A stretch of DNA of 64,000 bases, taken from the NCBI GenBank assembly GCA_002361485.1, contig DESZ01000004.1, positions 1 to 64,000 on the forward strand, read 5' to 3'. The notes under the pieces are model-generated. The model saw only the letters and a program-made list of their open reading frames with translations. It was not told where the DNA came from and searched no databases. The stretch's first letter is position 1; every line of letters starts with the position of its first letter. Of the stretch, positions 23,035 through 34,200 are shown one piece after another. Origin of the DNA: Cyanobacteria bacterium UBA3301. GTDB lineage: Bacteria; Cyanobacteriota; Vampirovibrionia; Gastranaerophilales; Gastranaerophilaceae. The translations under genes and the position numbers were made by a program.

Positions 23035-24804
23035 ATGACGACATTAGAAACAACCGTACTGGAAAATATAAATTCACCATCGGATGTAAAAAAACTTACA
23101 ATAGAACAAATGCATATATTATCTGAAGAAATCAGAAAAGGTATTCTTAATCGTGTAGATAAAATCGGCGGACATTTAGGACCTGATTTAGGGATTGTAG
23201 AGGCGACAATAGCCTTGCATTATGTATTCAATTCGCCTGTTGATAAATTAGTATTTGACGTATCACATCAATGTTATCCTCACAAAATGCTGACAGGCAG
23301 AAAAGAAGGATTTTTAAATCCGACGGAACATCCTGAAATTTCAGGGTATTCAAACCAAAACGAAAGTGAACATGACCATTTTATGATAGGACATACCTCA
23401 ACTTCTGTATCTTTAGCGACCGGATTAGCAAAAGCAAGAGATTTAAAAGGGGAAAATTATAATGTAATAGCCTTAATCGGCGACGGTTCATTATCAGGCG
23501 GAGAAGCTTTCGAAGGTTTAAATAATTCTTCTGTCTTAAATTCGAATTTTATTGTTATTGTTAACGACAACGAAATGTCAATCGCGCAAAACCAAGGCGG
23601 TTTATACAAAAATTTACAGCTATTAAGAGAAACGAACGGACAATGTGAAAACAATTGGTTTAAAGCGTTCGGTTTTGATTATATTTATGTGGAAGAAGGA
23701 AATAATGTTGAGAAATTAATAGAAGCCTTCAATAAAGTTAAAGACACCGAACATCCTGTTGTAGTTCATATTCATACATTGAAGGGTAAGGGGTATGAAC
23801 CTGCCGTTAATAATAAGGAATGGGGACATTGGTCAATGCCGGGGTTGTTGAGCCAAAAGTCTTCATCAAACGGCACAGTGCCTGAATGTTATGAAACAAT
23901 AACAAAAGATTATATATTAAATAAGGTAAAAGAGGATAAATCGGTAATTGCCGTAAATGCTGCAACACCGGGGGTATTTTGGTGGGATGAAGAATTCAGA
24001 AATAAATTAGGTAAAAATTATACTGATGTGGGTATTGCAGAACAACATGCGGTCGGATATTCTTCAGGACTTGCGACAGGCGGAGCAAAACCTATATTTG
24101 GAGTTATGACATCATTTATTCAAAGGGCTTATGACCAATTATCACAGGATTTAGCGTTGAATAATTCTCCTGCTACTATTCTTGTATATTGGGGCGGAAT
24201 TTCAAGCGCTGACTGTACGCATTTGGGCTTGTTTGATATTCCTTTGATTTGTAATATCCCAAATATCGTATATTTAGCGCCTACTTGTAAAGAAGAATAT
24301 TTAAAAATGCTTGATTGGTCTGTCGAACAAACAGATTATTCGGTCGCAATAAGAGTCCCGACTTGGAACTATGTATCAACAGGGGTTGAAGATACTACGG
24401 ATTATTCAATCTTGAATAAATATTCTCTTGTTTCGCGCGGTTCAAAGGTGGCAATACTGGGACTTGGTGATTTGTTTGAACTCGGTAAATCCGTAAAAGA
24501 AGAATTAAAATCACGCTTGGGTATTGATGCAACTTTAATCAATCCGAAGTTTATTACAGGGGTTGATGAGGAACTTTTAAATTCTTTGAAATCAGACCAT
24601 GATGTAGTTATCACTCTTGAAAACGGAACTTTAGACGGCGGATTTGGCGAAAAAATCTCAAGATTTTACGGAAATTCAAATGTAAAAGTATTGAATTACG
24701 GTGCTGATAAAGAATTTAACGACAGAGTTCCTATGGATGAATTATTAACAAGATATCATTTGAAAAAAGAAATGATAGTTGATGATATAGCTTCAATAAT
24801 ATAA
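23035..24804 (+). CDS. DXS-like thiamine-diphosphate enzyme (short 1-deoxy-D-xylulose-5-phosphate synthase homologue)
   Basis: This 589-residue protein aligns with the DXS/transketolase family: GGHLGPDLGIVEATIALHYVF, FDVSHQCYPHKMLTGR, GHTSTSVSLATGLAKARD, the ThDP-binding motif GDGSLSGGEAFEGL...VNDNEMS, the pyrimidine domain with the catalytic Glu in VGIAEQHAVGYSSGLA, and a C-terminal transketolase domain. DXS joins pyruvate and glyceraldehyde 3-phosphate for isoprenoid and thiamine synthesis. The protein is shorter than classical DXS (~620-640) and its HPEISGYSNQNESEHD region resembles a DXS-related group common in gut anaerobes, so it may be a paralogue with another role. AAGGAG precedes the ATG. 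Confidence 0.85.
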   Translation: MTTLETTVLENINSPSDVKKLTIEQMHILSEEIRKGILNRVDKIGGHLGPDLGIVEATIALHYVFNSPVDKLVFDVSHQCYPHKMLTGRKEGFLNPTEHPEISGYSNQNESEHDHFMIGHTSTSVSLATGLAKARDLKGENYNVIALIGDGSLSGGEAFEGLNNSSVLNSNFIVIVNDNEMSIAQNQGGLYKNLQLLRETNGQCENNWFKAFGFDYIYVEEGNNVEKLIEAFNKVKDTEHPVVVHIHTLKGKGYEPAVNNKEWGHWSMPGLLSQKSSSNGTVPECYETITKDYILNKVKEDKSVIAVNAATPGVFWWDEEFRNKLGKNYTDVGIAEQHAVGYSSGLATGGAKPIFGVMTSFIQRAYDQLSQDLALNNSPATILVYWGGISSADCTHLGLFDIPLICNIPNIVYLAPTCKEEYLKMLDWSVEQTDYSVAIRVPTWNYVSTGVEDTTDYSILNKYSLVSRGSKVAILGLGDLFELGKSVKEELKSRLGIDATLINPKFITGVDEELLNSLKSDHDVVITLENGTLDGGFGEKISRFYGNSNVKVLNYGADKEFNDRVPMDELLTRYHLKKEMIVDDIASII

Positions 24805-24816
24805 AAAAAATAGAGC

Positions 24817-24852
24817 AAAACAGCAATCTGATAAGACGGGTTGCTGTTTTTT
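24817..24852 (+). terminator. Intrinsic terminator after the DXS-like gene
   Basis: AAAACAGCAA (24817-24826) pairs with TTGCTGTTTT (24841-24850) around a 14-base loop and is followed by TT. Confidence 0.75.
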
Positions 24853-24880
24853 GTTGTAAAATTCTTATGAGGTACAGGTT

Positions 24881-25195
24881 TTGATACTTGCAGAGTACGC
24901 AAAATATTTGCAGGAACACAATGAAGAATTATTGCAAAATAAACTCACCCCGATAGAATTATTGGGCCCTTGGTTGCGCGCAATAATAAATAAAAATCCG
25001 AAAAATAACGTTGATAAAATAATACATAAAGAGTTGATGTATGCCGAAAATGAAAACGGGGATTATATAATAGTCGGTAAATCCGAAAGCGGCCGAAAAT
25101 TGGCAACTGCTTTAATTAATTTTGCTCAGAGTTATAAGAATTATAATCATGCAAAATGGATGGAAATGCTTGAAAAAAATTATCACAAAAAATAA
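24881..25195 (+). CDS. Hypothetical protein, 104 residues
   Basis: This small soluble protein is mostly helical (ILAEYAKYLQEHNEELLQNK at the start) with a central GDYIIVGKSESGRKLA segment. It begins at TTG (24881) with AGG nearby; an upstream ATG at 24868 is closed by a stop after five codons and is not in this frame. I recognise no family. It is followed by its own terminator, which supports a real gene. Gene-like composition and clear boundaries give moderate confidence. Confidence 0.6.
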   Translation: MILAEYAKYLQEHNEELLQNKLTPIELLGPWLRAIINKNPKNNVDKIIHKELMYAENENGDYIIVGKSESGRKLATALINFAQSYKNYNHAKWMEMLEKNYHKK

Positions 25196-25229
25196 TGCGA
25201 CGGTTCATATTGAACCGCCGCATTTATTT
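25196..25229. terminator. Intrinsic terminator between the small gene and mscL
   Basis: TGCGACGGTTCA (25196-25207) pairs with TGAACCGCCGCA (25211-25222) with one mismatch, then TTTATTTT. Confidence 0.8.
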
Positions 25230-25241
25230 TATAAAGCCGAA

Positions 25242-25742
25242 TTATTGTTCATTACTTAATTCAGAAGTACAATTCGGGCATTTAGTTGCACGAATATCAA
25301 TTTGTGTAAAGCAATGAGGGCAAGTTTTGGTTGTTGCGGCAGATTCTGTTGCGGCTTCTTTTTTAGCAGCAGCTTGCAATTTGTTGATACCTTTAATAAG
25401 TAAAAATACTGCAAAGGCAACTAAAACGAAGCTTATTAAGGTATTAATAAATATCCCGTAATTGATAGTTACCGCACCTGCGGCTTTCGCAGCTTCCAAT
25501 GAATCATAATGCGGAATATTGCCTAAATCATCTAATTTTGTAGGCATTGTAAAATACAAGTTGGCAAAATCAACTTTGCCCATCAACCATCCTAATGGAG
25601 GCATGATAACATCATTAACCATTGAATCTACAATTTTACCGAAAGCGGCACCAATAATGATACCAACAGCCATGTCTATTACGTTTCCGCGAATAGCAAA
25701 AGCTTTAAATTCACTCAATTCTCTTTTCAAAAAATTTAGCAT
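25242..25742 (-). CDS. mscL: Large-conductance mechanosensitive channel MscL with C-terminal zinc ribbon
   Basis: The N-terminal part is a classical MscL: FKAFAIRGNVIDMAVGIIIGAAFGKIVDSMVNDVIMPPLG forms TM1, and a second helix near residues 98-118 (INTLISFVLVAFAVFLLIKG) is TM2. The pentameric channel opens under membrane tension to release solutes. After the Ala-rich segment that corresponds to the cytoplasmic bundle there is a C-terminal C141-x2-C144...C155-x2-C158 zinc ribbon, extending the usual ~130-150 residues to 166. This extension exists in some other bacteria. Start preceded by AGGAGAATAGAT. Confidence 0.93.
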   Translation of the reverse strand: MLNFLKRELSEFKAFAIRGNVIDMAVGIIIGAAFGKIVDSMVNDVIMPPLGWLMGKVDFANLYFTMPTKLDDLGNIPHYDSLEAAKAAGAVTINYGIFINTLISFVLVAFAVFLLIKGINKLQAAAKKEAATESAATTKTCPHCFTQIDIRATKCPNCTSELSNEQ

Positions 25743-25793
25743 ATCTATTCTCCTTTTTCGTACTGTAATATTTTATCACAAAGACCAATAAAC

Positions 25794-26144
25794 TTAATTA
25801 TTTTTTGCAGATATGTGTAATGTTTGCTGCGTACATTTTAATGCATTTAAATAACATAGTAACTCATCATCTGTTTTTGCAGAGTTTAATATATTTAGTG
25901 CTTTGGTATATAGGGGATTTGTGTTAAGTTTTACATTATTTAAATTTAAGCCAACGTCAGAAATGGTAATGCCTAAACTTTCCAATAAATTCAAAAGAGT
26001 TTTGTATGTAGGAAAAAATTTACCATTTTCAATTCGAGATAAGTGCTTTTCATCAATTTCAGCTTTTTCAGCTAATTTTTGTTGAGTCAATCCTTTTGAT
26101 TTTCGTATTTGTCTAAGTAATGCCCCGAATTCTTTATTATTCAT
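25794..26144 (-). CDS. XRE-family helix-turn-helix regulator
   Basis: The 116-residue protein begins MNNKEFGALLRQIRKSKGLT and contains a Cro/CI-type HTH (QQKLAEKAEIDEKHLSRIENGK) followed by a helical tail with LCYLNALKCTQ. I chose ATG 26144, which has AGAGG at good spacing; an upstream TTG (26183) is possible but adds 13 unlike residues. It is divergent from the acyltransferase at 26177, which it may control, but no palindrome is obvious between them. Confidence 0.85.
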   Translation of the reverse strand: MNNKEFGALLRQIRKSKGLTQQKLAEKAEIDEKHLSRIENGKFFPTYKTLLNLLESLGITISDVGLNLNNVKLNTNPLYTKALNILNSAKTDDELLCYLNALKCTQQTLHISAKNN

Positions 26145-26176
26145 AACGCCTCTTTTTATTTTTAATTTAAAATAGT

Positions 26177-26965
26177 TTGACAATACACGATAAGTATGTT
26201 AATAAATATTATAAAAAAGGTGATATAGTTATCACTAAATATATATTAGGAATTGTTATTTTGAATTTACATTTTACATTAACAAAGATTAAAAGAATTA
26301 TTCAGTATTATTTAAATTTAAATAAATATAAAAATAATTACATAATAGTGGTTGATAAATACGGCAATGAGAAAAAATATAAAAACTGCTTGCATATGAA
26401 AGGCTTTTATGTTCATTTTAAAGGAAACAATAATGTTGTAAAAATATTTCAACCTGCAAAACTGAAATCGTTAGGTATAAATATTCATTCTGATAATAAC
26501 ACTGTAATATTAGAAAAATCCGTTGATATTTATAAATCGAAAATAAATATTTTTGACGGCGAGCACAATACAATTAAAATAGGGGCTGATACAACAATAA
26601 ACGGTTTATTAATTCAAACATACGAAGATAATTCCGTTGTTACGATAGGTAAAAATTGTATGATTTCGTGTGGTGTCGAAATGTGGTGTACAGATTCACA
26701 TACAATAACAGATTTAAATAATAGGGTTATAAATATTGGTATGAGTATAGAATTAGAAGATCATGTATGGGTTGGTAAAGATGTAAAAATCGGTAAAAAC
26801 ACAAGGATTCCGAAAGATTCAATTGTAGGGTGGGGGGCTGTTGTGACCAAAAAGTTTGATGAACGAAATGTTGTTCTTGCAGGTAATCCGGCCAAAATAG
26901 TAAAACATAATATTATGTGGGCACGTCCCCGAGTCAGGGATTTCTTAAAAATGAGCGGTAATTAA
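26177..26965 (+). CDS. Hexapeptide-repeat acyltransferase
   Basis: Residues ~95-250 form a left-handed beta-helix of the LbH/maltose O-acetyltransferase type: ISCGVEMWCTDSHTI with the catalytic His, ELEDHVWVGKDVKIGKNTRIPKDSIVGWGAVVTKKF and VLAGNPAKIVKHNI. It probably O- or N-acetylates a sugar of the cell surface. The N-terminal ~90 residues are unfamiliar, basic and partly hydrophobic. The start is uncertain: the TTG at 26177 has no ribosome site, and a TTG at 26261 has AGGA nine bases upstream. The gene ends tail-to-tail with the PurD-like gene, sharing TTAA. Confidence 0.82.
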   Translation: MTIHDKYVNKYYKKGDIVITKYILGIVILNLHFTLTKIKRIIQYYLNLNKYKNNYIIVVDKYGNEKKYKNCLHMKGFYVHFKGNNNVVKIFQPAKLKSLGINIHSDNNTVILEKSVDIYKSKINIFDGEHNTIKIGADTTINGLLIQTYEDNSVVTIGKNCMISCGVEMWCTDSHTITDLNNRVINIGMSIELEDHVWVGKDVKIGKNTRIPKDSIVGWGAVVTKKFDERNVVLAGNPAKIVKHNIMWARPRVRDFLKMSGN

Positions 26966-28224
26966 TATCTCACAGATGATTTAGTTGAGTTATTACATAT
27001 ATCTTTTCTGTAATTCATTCCGTTAAATTTTATCACGGATAAATCTTGTTCTAAATATTCCTTTGCCCTTGTCAGGGTTTTTGAAGTTCTTGTTATTGCA
27101 AAACAAGCACCCTGATTTGTATAATAATTCCCGCTGTTTTGTTTAACGTTATTAAAATCTATATTGTAAATGTCTTCGCAGCAATCAATATTTTCAATAA
27201 TTTGACTGCCATACTGTGCGGATACAATAGCCGTAATCGAGTGCAAATTATTGATTTTTATTTCGTTGTATTCGTCCGAAAAAGCTCCGTTTAAGCAAGA
27301 ATAAATGATTTCAATAATATCATCTTCTAAAATATTCAAAACGGTTCTGCAATCGTGATTTTGGAAAAATGGTTTCAAATCTTCCGCTAAAAATTCATCA
27401 TCACCCGTCAATATGCATTCGACTCCTAAAATACCTATGTACGGTGTTCCTTTTTGATCAAAACTTACAAGAATATTATTAACAAGCGGTTCCAATTTTT
27501 GTAAAATTTTATTTGAAATTCGATAATCAGGGGCGTATGCACCTACACCATCCGTAAAATCCCCCTCCAAATTGCCTGTTGCAAATTTCATATTGGCAAC
27601 CGCTGTAATCGGAAGCGCGCTATATCCGTCCGTAAAATAATATATGGTGAAATTTGTGCCATATATATAGTCTTCTATAATAATATCAGTTTCCCCGTTA
27701 TTAAAAAGTGTTTCTATATAATCAGATGCATACTTCATTGTCGGGCAAATCATTTTATCATCATTTAGTCCTGAAACGGTTTGGCTTTTTATAAGAACAG
27801 GAAAGCTTGAGGTTTTTAAGTAATCAAGTGCAGTTTGAAATTTGTTAAATATTCCGAATTTAGGGCTTTTTGCATTATTTTTATACAGGAATTTTCGTAC
27901 CTGAATTTTATTCAAAATCGTATTACAAATATTTTTAGCAGGCGCAAATATATTTTGACCGTTTGATTGGAAAAAAGAAACTATATCTGATTTAAAAGCT
28001 TCGTTGGAGGTTGGAATTGTTAAATCAATATTATTATCCAACGCAAATTTTAATAATCCCGTCAAGTCGTCTTCTCTAATGTCAATATTTTCATATACAT
28101 CATTTGTAACCCCGTTACCCGGAGCTGCAAAAATTTTTTCGACATTAGGTATTGAATGCAGTTTCTTTGCAAGGGCGCTTATTACAGCGCCTTTGCCAAT
28201 AAGCAAAATATTCTTATTTCCCAT
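26962..28224 (-). CDS. PurD-like ATP-grasp protein
   Basis: The 420-residue protein has the length and layout of phosphoribosylamine-glycine ligase: ILLIGKGAVISALAKKL and VEKIFAAPGNGVTND at the N-terminus, DNNIDLTIPTSNEA, ILNKIQVRKFLYKN and an ATP-grasp domain with VLIKSQTVSG, DIIIEDYIYG and ILGVECILTG. PurD makes glycinamide ribonucleotide in purine synthesis. The nearly invariant GGREHA of PurD (after the Rossmann glycine) is replaced by GAVISA and other motifs are weak, so it may be a divergent PurD or a related ligase with another substrate. No other pur gene is nearby. A TATAAT is six bases before the ATG. Confidence 0.68.
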   Translation of the reverse strand: MGNKNILLIGKGAVISALAKKLHSIPNVEKIFAAPGNGVTNDVYENIDIREDDLTGLLKFALDNNIDLTIPTSNEAFKSDIVSFFQSNGQNIFAPAKNICNTILNKIQVRKFLYKNNAKSPKFGIFNKFQTALDYLKTSSFPVLIKSQTVSGLNDDKMICPTMKYASDYIETLFNNGETDIIIEDYIYGTNFTIYYFTDGYSALPITAVANMKFATGNLEGDFTDGVGAYAPDYRISNKILQKLEPLVNNILVSFDQKGTPYIGILGVECILTGDDEFLAEDLKPFFQNHDCRTVLNILEDDIIEIIYSCLNGAFSDEYNEIKINNLHSITAIVSAQYGSQIIENIDCCEDIYNIDFNNVKQNSGNYYTNQGACFAITRTSKTLTRAKEYLEQDLSVIKFNGMNYRKDICNNSTKSSVRY

Positions 28225-28230
28225 GTTAAG

Positions 28231-28236
28231 ATTATA
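28231..28236 (-). promoter_or_regulatory. TATAAT -10 element six bases before the start codon
   Basis: Minus strand reads TATAAT, CTTAAC, ATG (start 28224), with no Shine-Dalgarno sequence. A leaderless transcript is predicted. Confidence 0.45.
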
Positions 28237-28245
28237 GCATAAAAT

Positions 28246-31200
28246 TTATAACTTTTCTACATTTGCTTTCATAGCAGTGTGGGTTGTATGTTCAAGATGT
28301 ACTTTTTGGGGGTAAATGTTATTCTCGATAGTAGTGGTGTTAGATAATTTTTGTTTTTGGGTCGGGGAAAGTTGTTTTAGAACTTTTCTGTTCCCCTCTG
28401 TCGCAGTTTTATTTTGGTGGGAGAGGGTTTTGCTTGTCCTCTTAATCTCTTGTCTTCCTGACATCTTTGAATTATTTTGCACTTTTTGCGTTTTGTCCTT
28501 GCCTAATGCCCATCTGAAACCGAAGGTTAATGCAACACCGTTTCTGCCGCCATGGCGTAACATCGCCTGACCATAAGCTGAAAACTTATCCGCCCAGGTT
28601 CTTTGCAACCCGACCCCATATTCTACATAAGGTTTTGTATGCATTTCAGGAAGTTTTACCCCGTTTGCTTCCGTATGAGTTTCGTTAAGTAAATTCCAAA
28701 CCATACCTACAGACGCATAAGGCTGCCATCCGCCTTTTATGTTACCGATGAATTTAACAGACGGGTTAATCTGTACCGTATGCATAGGGTCTGAATCTAT
28801 TCTTACGCCCGCAGAGTTTGTATAGTCAAAGGTGTTTACAAAACTGTAACTCATAAACAATCTCGGTTGGATAATGAATTTACCTTCCTTAAATTCAAAG
28901 TTATACCCTGTTTTTGAGCCGATACCTGCCATTAGCATTGTCATTTCGTCTTTGCCATACATTGTATGTGCTTCTGCAAAGCTTGCGCCTGCGGTTGCTG
29001 TTAATGCCGTCCAGAAGTTACCTTTGTAGAAGGTTTCAGTTAAACCCAGCAAACCGCCGTTAGTTGATGCATCCACATTTGAATAATCCACTTGCGAGCC
29101 GTTGTAACCAATGTATGCGGTTGCAACATTAGCCCATCCGTGTTTTAGTTTATGGATATTACTATCAAACCCGATTAAGGTGCCGTAAGATATTACGTCA
29201 ACTTTTGGGCCGTTTTTGAGGTGGATACTCTCAAAGCTTGAGTATGGTTTTGTCCAAACGGCTTTGTTTTGGTGAACATAGTCAAGATTTAAGTTGGAGT
29301 TGAAATCTGTAGACAGGGCGCCTTGACGTTCTGCCAATGCATAAGTATTTGAATTAATTTTAGCAAATCTGTCCATAGCGGAGAAATTCATGAACGTATC
29401 GCCATGTTCAAATGCATAATAGAGGGTATTTGTCATAGAAGCCTGCGCACCGGCTTGTGTTGCAACAGGTGAAGTTAGTACAGCAGGGTTGAATCCGTCA
29501 GACGGGTTTGAACTTCCTGCCCCGCGAGTGAATACAAAGTAACCTGCATCATCACGATTGTCATAGTGTATTCCGTATTTATACAGTGGAGTTAAGAATT
29601 CTTTTTTGCTTGTTGTAACATAATCTTTCAAACCTTTTTGTGCAAAATATATTTCGATTTTGTTTTTATCGCTGCCTGAGATAAAGTTCATATCTTTTAC
29701 GTTTAATTTACCACTATGGTTTCCATAAGCGGAAGCAGTAAATCTGTCCATTGTTTGGTTTGCCATATCTACATCTGCAACAAAATCTGTATTTCCGTTT
29801 ACGCTTAAAGATTTAAAATCGTAAGTATGGATTTTATTATTAACGGTATTGATTGTGGTGTTTGCCATAGTTACATTACCGTTATAAATGTCATTAAACA
29901 TATAGTATGTACCTGTTGAATCACCTGAGATATTGACATTGTAACCGTCTTCGCCGCGGATGTTGTCATACATATACATGTTTCCGTTGTTTAATTGTTT
30001 TAGGTTAAGTTTAGCATCGGCAGAAGCGACATATATTGCATTGTCATCTTTTTCTCCGTCAGTTTTTGTGTAGTTGCCTTTGAATACGGATGTTCCGTTA
30101 TTTGCCGTAATGTCTAAATCTTTAGATGTCCAAACCGCGCCGCCTTGTGCTGTCCCGTCTTTTGCTTCGGTGTAGTTGCTTAGGAAAGATGAATTAACGA
30201 TTCCGTCGATTGTGCCGGAATTGTATATAGCACCGCCGCGAGCGAAAGAATATTGAAAATAATTAGGATTTTCGTTTTCTGTTTTTACGTAATTATCTTT
30301 ATATGTGCCTGTTACTTTACCCATAGTGCCAGTATTTGACAATGCTCCGCCTGATGCATAAGCAGGATTATTTGTGGTCGGCTCTGCTTTTACATAGTTA
30401 CCCGTCATATTTGCACTAACATCACCCATTGTACCGCTATTTGAAATAGCTCCGCCGTTTGAATTGTATGCAAGTGTTTGTACATAGTTGCCTTTAATTT
30501 CGTTTGCCAAGATATTTCCAACAGTGCCGCTATTTGAAATAGCTCCACCGTTTGTGTTCGGTCCGGTACCTGTGGCTTTTGCATGGTTATTTGAAATTTT
30601 ATTTGCCGTAATATTTCCGACAGTACCGGAATTAAGCAATACCCCTCCGCCTTGTGTATAGAATGCATCTACATAGTTGTTTGAAATTTTATCTGCGGTA
30701 ATATCCTTAATAGTACCGTTTGTATTATATATAGCACCCCCGCCTGCTGAATTTTGAGGGAGTTGCATTACACCTTTGACATAATTGTTTGATATTTCTT
30801 TTGCGCTAATATTGCCAAAAGTTCCGTTGTTATTGTATATTGCTCCGCCACCAGAAGCTTGGGCACCGACAGCGTAGTTACCTGAAATTTTGTTTGAAAC
30901 AATATCGCCAAAATCTCCGTTTTGGTTATAAATTGCACCGCCTGCCACAGGTGTTGAAAAAATATCTTTTGCTTGTTTTACGTGGTTGTTTGTTATATTT
31001 CCGCTAATACCATCAAGCTTAAATGTCGCAGATATATTATAAATTGCGCCGCCAAGAACTGTATAATATCCTTCAGCATAGTTATCTGATATTTCTGTAA
31101 CTTTTCCGCCTGTAAAGCCGCCTGCGACATTATAAATCGCCCCGCCTATGGCGATATTGCCGCCTGTAATATTACCGTCTTCATCATAAGTCGCAGCTTT

Positions 31201-34200
31201 GGCATGGTTATTTACAATAGCGCCGTTTAATTTACCTAAATCGCCGCCGCTATTCCATATTGCACCACCTTGTGCAGAGGTTGTTGCAGAATGCACTTTG
31301 TTGTTTACAATATTGCCAATTTCATCAAGTTTAAAGTTTTCGGTATTATTATAAATTGCACCGCCAAATGTATCTATGAAACCTTCAGCATAGTTGTCCG
31401 AAATCTCACCAATTTTTCCGCCGTTGATAGTGCCTTTATTATATAAAGCACCGCCCATAGCGCTTCCCCCTCCTATGACATTCCCGTCGGCATCTTTTGT
31501 GATGCTTACTGTATGGTTGTTTATAAAGTGCTCAGCATCAAGTCTTTCTATTTTACCTTCATTGGAAATTGCACCACCGTATGATATACTCCAATTAGGG
31601 TTCGCATCTTCTTTTGGAGACGCGTCAATGTAATTTCCTACGAAATTACCTTTTATGTTTTTGATTGTTCCATAACTGCTGTTATGTAAAAAGCCGCCTT
31701 GAGTTCTTGCTGCAGCATATACTTCTTCTATTTTGATATAGTTATTTACGGCATTTGTTGTTATATCACCGATTTTACCGTAGTTATAAATCGCTCCTCC
31801 GTTTATTCCATAGCCTCCCGGATAATGGTGTTCAATACGATGTACATAGGTATAATTGCCTATTATATTACCGCTTATATCCCCAATAGTACCGCCATTG
31901 AATATGGCTCCACCTGTTCCTGAAGGGCCCCAGCCACTATAGTTTGATTCGGTATAATTTTGTGCAATATCACCTTTGATATTTCCCATGGTTCCTGCGT
32001 TATAAATCGCACCACCGCCTGCACCTCCGACACCATCCATGGCATGGTTATTATAAATATTTCCTGTGATATTTCCAAAAGTACCAGTGTTATAAATCGC
32101 ACCGCCAAGTGAATATAATCCGCCTGAGGAGCCTGTTGAGAATACTACGGTTTCTGAATAATTGTTATAAATATTTCCGGTTACATCGCCAAAAGCTCCG
32201 TCATAATTATATATTGCGCCGCCAGCTGCGCCATTCCAACCTTTTACATGGTTGTCTGCGATATCACCGTTTATGGCATCAATTTTAAATTTATTGCTAT
32301 AGTTATAAATAGCGCCTCCCACAATGCGGCAAGCTTCGGAACCATTTATATAATTGCCGATAATATTGCCAAGAGTTCCGCCATTTACGGTTCCACTATT
32401 ATAAATAGCGCCTCCGGCCCCTCCGCTGCTTGAATTTCCATTTTCTAAAAGTTCAATATTATTATACAGAATGTGACCATTTAAGGATTTTATTGTGCCT
32501 GTATTATAAATAGCTCCGCCTTTGCCTTCGGCATATATGTCGCTTGTAGACATTGTAATCTTATTGTCAATAATATTACTGATATCAACATTCATTACTC
32601 CGGTATTGTAAATTGCACCACCAAAGTTATATGTTCCGCTTGTTGTATTTAGGATATAATTGCCTTTTACAAGATTTATAGACCCAGAATCGACAGTACC
32701 CGTATTATAAATTGCGCCACCATATAAATATGCTCCTTTTGCCTTTATATAATTATCTGTAAGATTATTTACAACTAATGAGCCGATTTTACCGGTATTA
32801 TAAATCGCTCCGCCTTGCGCTGTTCCGTCTTTTGCTTCGGCGTAATTATTTAGGAAGGATGAATTAACTATTCCGTCGATTGTACCATTTGCGTTGTATA
32901 TAGCACCACCAAGTGAACAATAATTTGAACGAGCATAGTTATCTTTGATATCTCCGACTTCATCAAGTTTAAACGAGTTCGTAGTGTTATAAATCGCTCC
33001 GCCATAGGCTCCTGCATTGCCTTCAACATAGTTACCTGAGATTTCGGTTATTGTTCCGCCAGTTACTATTCCGTTATTTGCATTATAGATTGCCCCGCCA
33101 TAAGCGTATGCACCGCTTACTAAATTCCCGTTTTCATAAGTTCCTGATATAGCATAATTGTCTTTGATTGCTCCGTTTAATGCGCCGAGAATACCATTTT
33201 CGTTATAAATAGCGCCACCTAGTGCAGGGGCATATGGAGAATATACGTGGTTATTTGTTATATCACAGATTTCATCAAGTTTGAATGCGTTTGATATATT
33301 ATAAATTGCTCCGCCGTATGCAGGTGCGTTGCCACTTTCAGCATAGTTGCCTGAAATTTCCGTAACATTGCCGCCCGTAAATCCGCCTGCGGTGTTATAT
33401 ATTGCACCGCCATAAGCAACTGATCCTGTTCCGCTTATGACTTTCCCGTTTTCATCAAGTTTACCCGATAAAACATAATTATTTTTGATTGCACCGTTTA
33501 ATTTGCCAAGATTACCCTTTTCGTTATAAATTGCACCGCCATATGCCTGTAATGATGAAGAATAAACATTGTTGTTTACAATATCACCTATCTCGTCAAG
33601 TTTAAATGTACTCGATGTATTGTATATCGCCCCGCCATAAACAGTGCTGTTTCCGCTTTTTGCATAATTGCCCGATATTTCGGTTACTTTACCGCCTGTA
33701 AAACCGCCTGACGTATTATAAATAGCACCGCCATATGCAACTGCACCGCTTACTAAATTCCCGTCTTCATCATAAGTTCCTGATATAGCATAATTGTCTT
33801 TGATTGCTCCGTTTAATTTTCCAAGATTGCCATCTTTGTTATAGATTGCACCACCATATACTGGAACTGTAGCAGAATACGCGTGATTGTCTATGATATC
33901 ACCTATTTCATCAAGTTTGAATGTACTTGATACATTGTATATCGCCCCGCCTTTTGCATCAGCGGATCCACTTTCGACGTAATTGCCATAGATTTTGCTT
34001 ATTGTACCGCCATTTACTGCCCCTGTGTTATATATAGCTCCGCCATAAGCATAATAGTTTTCGCTATATGCGTAGTTGTTTTTTAAGCTTGTTACATTTA
34101 ATGTATCAATTGTGCCTGCATTGAATATTGCGCCACCAAGTACATAATAATTACCGCTAGCGGAATTTTGGGCATAATTATTTTCAATTATTCCATTTAT

